Source of the DNA: Haematobia irritans
Lineage: Eukaryota > Arthropoda > Insecta > Diptera > Muscidae
Assembly (NCBI RefSeq): GCF_050003625.1
Contig: NC_134397.1
Span: forward strand, 266,842,070-266,906,069
Direction of reading: 5' to 3'
Length of the DNA stretch: 64,000 bases
Each line of letters starts with the position of its first letter. The first letter of the stretch is position 1. Below are positions 59,601-64,000 of the stretch, one piece after another. The notes beneath the pieces are model-generated. The model ran no database searches, was not told the origin of the DNA, and saw only the letters and a program-made list of their open reading frames with translations. Position numbers and translations under genes: made by a program.

Positions 59601-61088
59601 TTGAATAGCTCCATTATTGAAGTCTGTAGTATGATTACAACAGACAGAAAGACAGCCAGAGAGACAAATTGGCAGTCAGGCAGCCAGACAGGCGGGCATG
59701 ATTACAACGTCTTAGAATCACAGTAGTGTAATGGTTAGCATGTCCGTCTTGCCTATAAAGGGACATGGGTTCGATTCCCGCTTCGACCTTGCACGAAAAG
59801 CTTTTCAGTGGTGGATTATCCCCTATCAGCAATGCAGATGATATTTCTGAGTGTTTCAAAGCTTCTCTAAGTGGTTTTACAGCAATGTGTAACGCCGTTT
59901 AGACTCGGCTATAAAAAGGAAGCCCCTTATCATTGAGCTAAACATCGAATAGGGCAGCACTTAAGAGAAGTGCACCACCGTGGTATCACAATCAGCGATG
60001 CCACAATGAATTTTTATTTTGGACCAACTTTTTTCCAAAATTAGACCAAAATTCGTACCAGCGGACATTTTTTCCATATTAAATTAATATAATTTAATAG
60101 TTAACATTTTACAAGTTTTTACTTCGATAAAAAATTTTGTCAAATTTTTATTTCTATTTACTACCATAGAAAATTTTGTCAACATTATATTTCAATAGAC
60201 ATTCCATTAGATTTCCACTTTAGACAAATCGGATAAAATCTACGGTTTCAAGAAGCCCAAACAGACAAATCGGAAGACCGTTCTATATGGGAGATATACC
60301 TGAACATGGACCGATGCACACCATATTCGGCACACCTATTTGTCCAACTGGTCCATAATACCTTTAGAATTCAATATTGGCCCAAAATACCATTAGAGTT
60401 TCATTTTAGAAAATAACACAAGACCCCAATTCGGGGATAAATATGGCCCATCTTCGTACCTGACCTGACCTGACAAAAAAAATCTTTGCCAAATTATTGA
60501 ATAGCGCCATTATTGAAGTCTGTAGTATGATTACAACAGACAGAAAGACAGCCAGAGAGACAAATTGGCAGTCAGGCAGCCAGACAGGCGGGCATGATTA
60601 TAACGTCTTAGAATCACAGTAGTGTAATGGTTAGCATGTCCGTCTTGTCTATAAAGGGACGTGGGTTCGATTCCCGCTTCGTCCGTGCACGAAAAGCTTT
60701 TCAGTGGTGGATTATCCCCTATCAGCAATGCAGATGATATTTCTGAGTGTTTCAAAGCTTCTCTAAGTGGTTTTACAGCAATGTGTAACGCCGTTTAGAC
60801 TCGGCTATAAAAAGGAAGCCCCTTGTCATTGAGCTAAACGTCGAATAGGGTAGCACTCAAGAGAAGTGCACCACCGTATCACAATCAGCGATGCCACAAT
60901 GAATTTTTATTTTGGACCAACTTTTTTCCAAAATTAGACCAAAATTCGTACCAGCGGACATTGTTTCCATATTCAATTAATATAATTTAATAGTTAACAT
61001 TTTACAAGTTTTTACTTCGATAAAAAAATTTTGTCAAATTTTTATTTCTATTTACTACCATAGAAAATTTTGTCAAAATTTTATTTCA
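59296..61088. repeat. Tandem duplication, offset about 896 bp
   Basis: Sequence from about 59300 to 60190 is repeated at about 60195-61088, with matching points 896 bp apart. Each copy contains an INE-like fragment, a SINE and the left part of a hAT-type element. A few substitutions and small deletions distinguish them. The exact joints are approximate. Confidence 0.8.
59715..59992 (+). mobile_element. tRNA-derived SINE, diverged copy (first of duplicated pair)
   Basis: Head with AGTGTAATGGTTAGCATG and B box GGTTCGATTCC, body GGTGGATTATCCC. It ends where the hAT-type element starts (CAGCGATGCCAC at about 59993). Confidence 0.75.
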
Positions 61089-61830
61089 ATAGAAAATTTT
61101 GTCAAAATTTTTTTTCTGTAGACATTTTTATCCAAATTTTATTTCTATAGAAAATTTTGTCAAAATTTTATTTCTATAGAAATTTTGTCAAAATTTTATT
61201 TATATAGAACATTTTGTCAAAATTTTATTTCTATAGAAAATTTTCTTAAAATTTTATTTCTATAGAAATTTTGTCAACATTTTATTCCTATAGAAAATTT
61301 AGTCAAAATTTTATTTCTATAGAACATTTTTGTCAAAATTTTATTTCTATAGAAAATGTTGACAACATTTTATTTTTAAAGAAAATTTTGTCAAAATTTT
61401 ATTTCTATAGAAAATTTTGTCAAAATTTTATTTCTATAGATAATTTTGTCAACATTTTATTTCTATAGAAAATTTTGTCAACCTTTGGTTCTATAGAAAA
61501 TTTTGTCAACATTTTATTTAATATCGCAAAATTTTTGCATTATTTTTTATCTATACAGACTTTTGCTTAAAGTATATTTTCGTACAAAATTTTGACAAAA
61601 TTTTATTTCTATAGAAAATTTTGTTAAATTTTTTTTCCATAGAAATTTTTGTCCAAATTTTATTTCTACAGAAAACTTTGTCAAAATTTTATTTCTATAG
61701 AAAATTAAGAGAAAAAAATAACCGATTTGACGAAAATGGACCAAAATCAACCAAAGTCCATTTGGTCCATATCGGACCAAATTTAAAAATTAATAATTTT
61801 TTGGTCCAATCGAACAAAATGGTAACCCTG
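60886..61830. mobile_element. hAT-type element carrying minisatellite, 8-bp TSD ATCACAAT
   Basis: Starts CAGCGATGCCAC and ends GGTAACCCTG, imperfect inverses, with exact ATCACAAT at 60878-60885 and 61831-61838. TTTTGGACCAA and TTGGTCC phrases flank a minisatellite core (61020-61715). A truncated duplicate starts at about 59993. Confidence 0.78.
61020..61715 (+). repeat. 29-bp minisatellite array
   Basis: About 23 units of GTCAAAATTTTATTTC plus TATAGAAAATTTT within the hAT-type element. Confidence 0.9.
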
Positions 61831-61854
61831 ATCACAATGGACTGAATAGTCTAA

Positions 61855-62596
61855 GTGTGTAAATATAACCATAGCGATAGGCGGTAGGCGAAACATTTTT
61901 GACGCAACGGCAAATACAATAAGCTTGACGGCGAATAATTCCCTTTTTCACGTTTCCTAGCGTTTTTGTTGTCAATACAGCATGCTTTGACAATATTAAA
62001 CAATGAAGTTGAATAAAAACATACAATGGCTTGTTATTTGTTGAGTTATTTCAAGAAAAAATATTCTACACGTGTCCAGGCAACAGCAATTCCTAGTGGT
62101 GAGTTAAAAAAATTGATAAGCGATGGCAACACTATACCAGTTTTCGCCAAGGAGTTAGAATAAGTGTGTAAATATAACCATAGCGATAGGCGGTAGGCGA
62201 AACATTTTTGCCGCAACGGCAAATACAATAAGCTTGACGGCGACTAATTCCCTTTTTCACGTTTCCTAGCGTTTTTGTTGTCAATACAGCACGCTTTGAC
62301 AATATTAAACAATGAAGTTGAATAAAAACATACAATGGCTTGTTATTTGTTGAGTTATTTCAAGAAAAAATAATCTACACGTGTCCAGGCAACAGCAATT
62401 CCTAGTGGTGAGTTAAAAAAATTGATAAGCGATGGCAACACTATACCAGTTTTCGCCAATGAGTTAGAATAAGTTTTAATTTAGCGACACGCCGCTAGCC
62501 GTCACGGTATTCCGTCGCGGATTTTGGGCTTCTCATAAGAAATACACGTAAGTAAGTGTTCGCCTACCGCCTATCGCTATGGTTATATTTACACAC
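61855..62596. mobile_element. MITE with ~38-bp TIRs, TAA TSD, internal duplication
   Basis: Starts GTGTGTAAATATAACCATAG and ends CTATGGTTATATTTACACAC; the arms match through GCGATAGGCGGTAGGCGAA. TAA flanks at 61852-61854 and 62597-62599 suggest PIF/Harbinger-type mobilisation. The first 310 bp, including the terminal repeat, are present twice in tandem (61855 and 62165). Confidence 0.78.
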
Positions 62597-62599
62597 TAA

Positions 62600-62817
62600 C
62601 CCCCATTTTCATAAAGCTCCGTTAGTGTTCCGATAATTAACCAACTTTTAAACCGTATTATGGGCGAAGCTGTCATCTTGCCTTTATATTCCAAAGGCCA
62701 GTTAGAAACTTAACTGACGAAAATTTTTCAGTTAATGTTAACCGGAGAGAAGATATTTGCAATTTACTTTCTGTTAACTGGCAGTTAAAGCCTAACGGAG
62801 CCACATGAAAATGGCCG
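62600..62817. mobile_element. MITE, 218 bp, TAA TSD, abutting the previous element
   Basis: Left CCCCCATTTTCATAAAGCTC and right CACATGAAAATGGCCG are near-inverse around GCTCCGTTAG/CTAACGGAGC. TAA at 62597-62599 is shared with the preceding element, and TAA at 62818-62820 follows. Confidence 0.68.
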
Positions 62818-62867
62818 TAAGTGATCCTGAAATATCGGGCTTCCACATAACCTAATGTCTTATATAG

Positions 62868-63202
62868 CCGTGGTGCAATGGTTAGCATGCCCACCTTGCA
62901 TACACAAGGTCGTGGGCTCGATTCCTGCTTCGACCGAACACCAAAAAGTTTTTCAGCGCTGGATTATCCCACCTCAGTAATGCTGGTGACATTTCTGAGG
63001 GTTTCAAAGCTCCTCTAAGTGGTTTCACTGCAATGTGGAACGCCGTTTGGACTCGGCTATAAAAAGGAGGTCCCTTGTCATTGAGCTTAACATGGAATAG
63101 GGCAGCACTCAGTGATAAGAGAGAAGTTCACCACTGTGGTATCACAATGGACTGAATAGTCTAAGTGAGCCTGACACATCGGGCTGCCACTCTAACCTAA
63201 CC
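62868..63202 (+). mobile_element. tRNA-derived SINE, full length, 7-bp TSD
   Basis: Head CCGTGGTGCAATGGTTAGCA, B box GGCTCGATTCC (one change), tail ACTCTAACCTAACC. TATATAG duplications at 62861-62867 and 63203-63209. It landed at the 3' end of the interrupted SINE. Confidence 0.85.
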
Positions 63203-63209
63203 TATATAG

Positions 63210-63290
63210 TCCTAAATCGATATTTCGCTGAGTTACAAAGGGAATGACAAAGTTATTATAACCGCATCATCATTCTATGGTGGTGCACAC
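63210..63290. mobile_element. INE-like end fragment
   Basis: AATCGATATTTCGCTGAGTT, GGAATGACAAAGTTATTATA and ATTCTATGGTGGTGCA are the right end of an INE-like copy; the rest is missing. Confidence 0.5.
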
Positions 63291-63576
63291 AAAAATTTTT
63301 TTTTCTGATTCAATCACGAAATTAATTGATCCAATTAATTTTTAATTGAAATGTCTTCAATCACAGAAATGGTAGTATCAATTAAAAAATTAATTGAAGG
63401 TCAATTAAAAAGTTAATTGATCCAATTAAAAAATTAATTGATACTGTTATTTTTGTGATTGATTTTTGTTTCAATTAAAAAATTTGTTGAATCAATTAAA
63501 TTTTTAATTGAATATTTTTTAAAACTCAATTAAAATATTAATTGGAAAATTTTTCGTGAAATTTTTTTGTGTGTGG
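63286..63576. mobile_element. MITE rich in AATTAATT motifs
   Basis: Ends CACACAAAAATTTTTT and AAATTTTTTTGTGTG are inverted; the interior is made of TCAATTAAAAAATTAATTGA-type palindromes. No coding sequence. Confidence 0.55.
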
Positions 63577-63929
63577 GTATACAAATAAAAGTGTAATAAA
63601 AAATGTATAATAATATAAAGTAAAATTAGTAACATTTTATGATAAGCCCATGTAAATTCCATTATATTAATTCCGCTTCATATGATGGGGATCCAATGAA
63701 CTTTATTGGAAGTATTTTTTTTTTTGCTGGACAAGATTTCAAAATTTGATAAAGCTTTAAGAAGAAACTAAAAGTGTAATAAAAAAATTAATACAAATAA
63801 AAAGAGAATTGGTAACATTTTATTTTGTTTTCTTTTTTAATTTCTTCATGTATTTATTTATCTTTTCATATACTTATAAAACGTGTAAACATATATACAA
63901 TATATTGTATATAAGGAAACATGAAGCGT
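63577..63929 (-). terminator. 3' UTR and polyadenylation region of the edge gene
   Basis: On the minus strand AATAAA occurs at about 63858-63853, some 70 bp after the stop at 63930, a normal position for fly 3' ends. The rest is AT-rich sequence without features. Confidence 0.4.
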
Positions 63930-64000
63930 TTATCGGTTGGATTTGACAACTCGTTCCAATTCATCCTTCTTCTTGATTGCATAGGAGTTAGAAGAACCCT
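63930..64000 (-). CDS. C-terminal end of an unidentified gene, cut by window
   Basis: On the minus strand the frame entering at 64000 reads GSSNSYAIKKKDELERVVKS then NR and TAA at 63932-63930. The codons are mixed and the peptide is Lys/Glu/Arg-rich, like the basic tail of a small conserved protein and unlike the IYFKN-rich frames elsewhere in this window. I do not recognise the family with confidence and give no function. The rest lies to the right of the window. It is too short to exclude chance. Confidence 0.42.
   Translation of the reverse strand, partial: GSSNSYAIKKKDELERVVKSNR

Larger units (their letters stand above)
60611..62856 (+). mobile_element. tRNA-derived SINE interrupted three times
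   Basis: SINE pieces lie at 60611-60885, 61831-61854 and 62821-62856 (ending CACATAACCTAAT). GTCTTA flanks both ends (60605-60610 and 62857-62862). The interruptions are a hAT-type element and two TAA-flanked MITEs. The whole is about 335 bp when the insertions are ignored, the normal length of the family. Confidence 0.78.

Noticed and set aside
62868..62940. tRNA genes at the SINE heads (also 22006, 41453, 52407, 60611)
   Set aside because: A and B boxes are present, but acceptor stems do not pair and the sequences continue into SINE bodies with target duplications.

Overview
The window comes from an insect nuclear genome. The base composition is AT-rich, the genes carry spliceosomal introns, and there are no operons. 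The mix of repeats (tRNA-derived SINEs, INE-1/DINE-like elements, hAT, mariner, Tc1-like and piggyBac-like MITEs) together with a Drosophila-like receptor gene fits a higher fly. A calyptrate, probably muscid, fly is my best inference; I cannot fix the species from the sequence.

One gene is certain. On the minus strand, 31895-30229 holds the large first coding exon of the dopamine receptor Dop1R2 (DAMB/DopR99B type), and 10300-10219 holds the next coding exon. The two join across a split arginine codon with canonical GT/AG borders, giving an intron of 19,928 bp. A second donor at 10218 shows that at least one further exon, for the extreme C-terminus, lies at lower coordinates; I did not find it in 1-10218, so that stretch is probably intron too. 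At the right edge, 64000-63930 (minus strand) looks like the last coding codons of a second gene that I cannot identify, with a polyadenylation signal behind it.

Almost everything else is transposable-element sequence, much of it nested. 1-10218: hAT-type elements with 8-bp target duplications, TA-flanked MITEs, a piggyBac-like MITE split by an INE-like element, and a Tc1-like transposase remnant. 10301-30228 (the Dop1R2 intron): INE-like elements with ~153-bp internal repeats, an internally deleted mariner with an open catalytic-domain frame, MITEs, two long TA tracts, and an element carrying two tRNA-like promoters. 32-35 kb (just upstream of the receptor): a decayed mariner gene interrupted by two hAT elements, then a hAT-type element carrying a reverse-transcriptase fragment. 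37.3-40.7 kb: a MITE holding a hAT element that holds an inverted pair of MITEs. 41.9-46.0 kb: an INE-like element containing a recent ~1.96-kb tandem duplication. 47.7-50.7 kb: a 3-kb array of a 29-bp minisatellite. 54.1-55.7 kb: a solo LTR. 59-63 kb: duplicated SINEs, one of them broken by three later insertions.

I see no new multi-gene system. The points most worth following are the layered insertion history, the shared ~153-bp period of unrelated-looking INE-like families, the MITE with two tRNA-like promoters, the hAT element with captured LINE sequence, and the catalytic-only mariner reading frame. All family calls come from visible ends, target duplications and protein motifs, without database searches.
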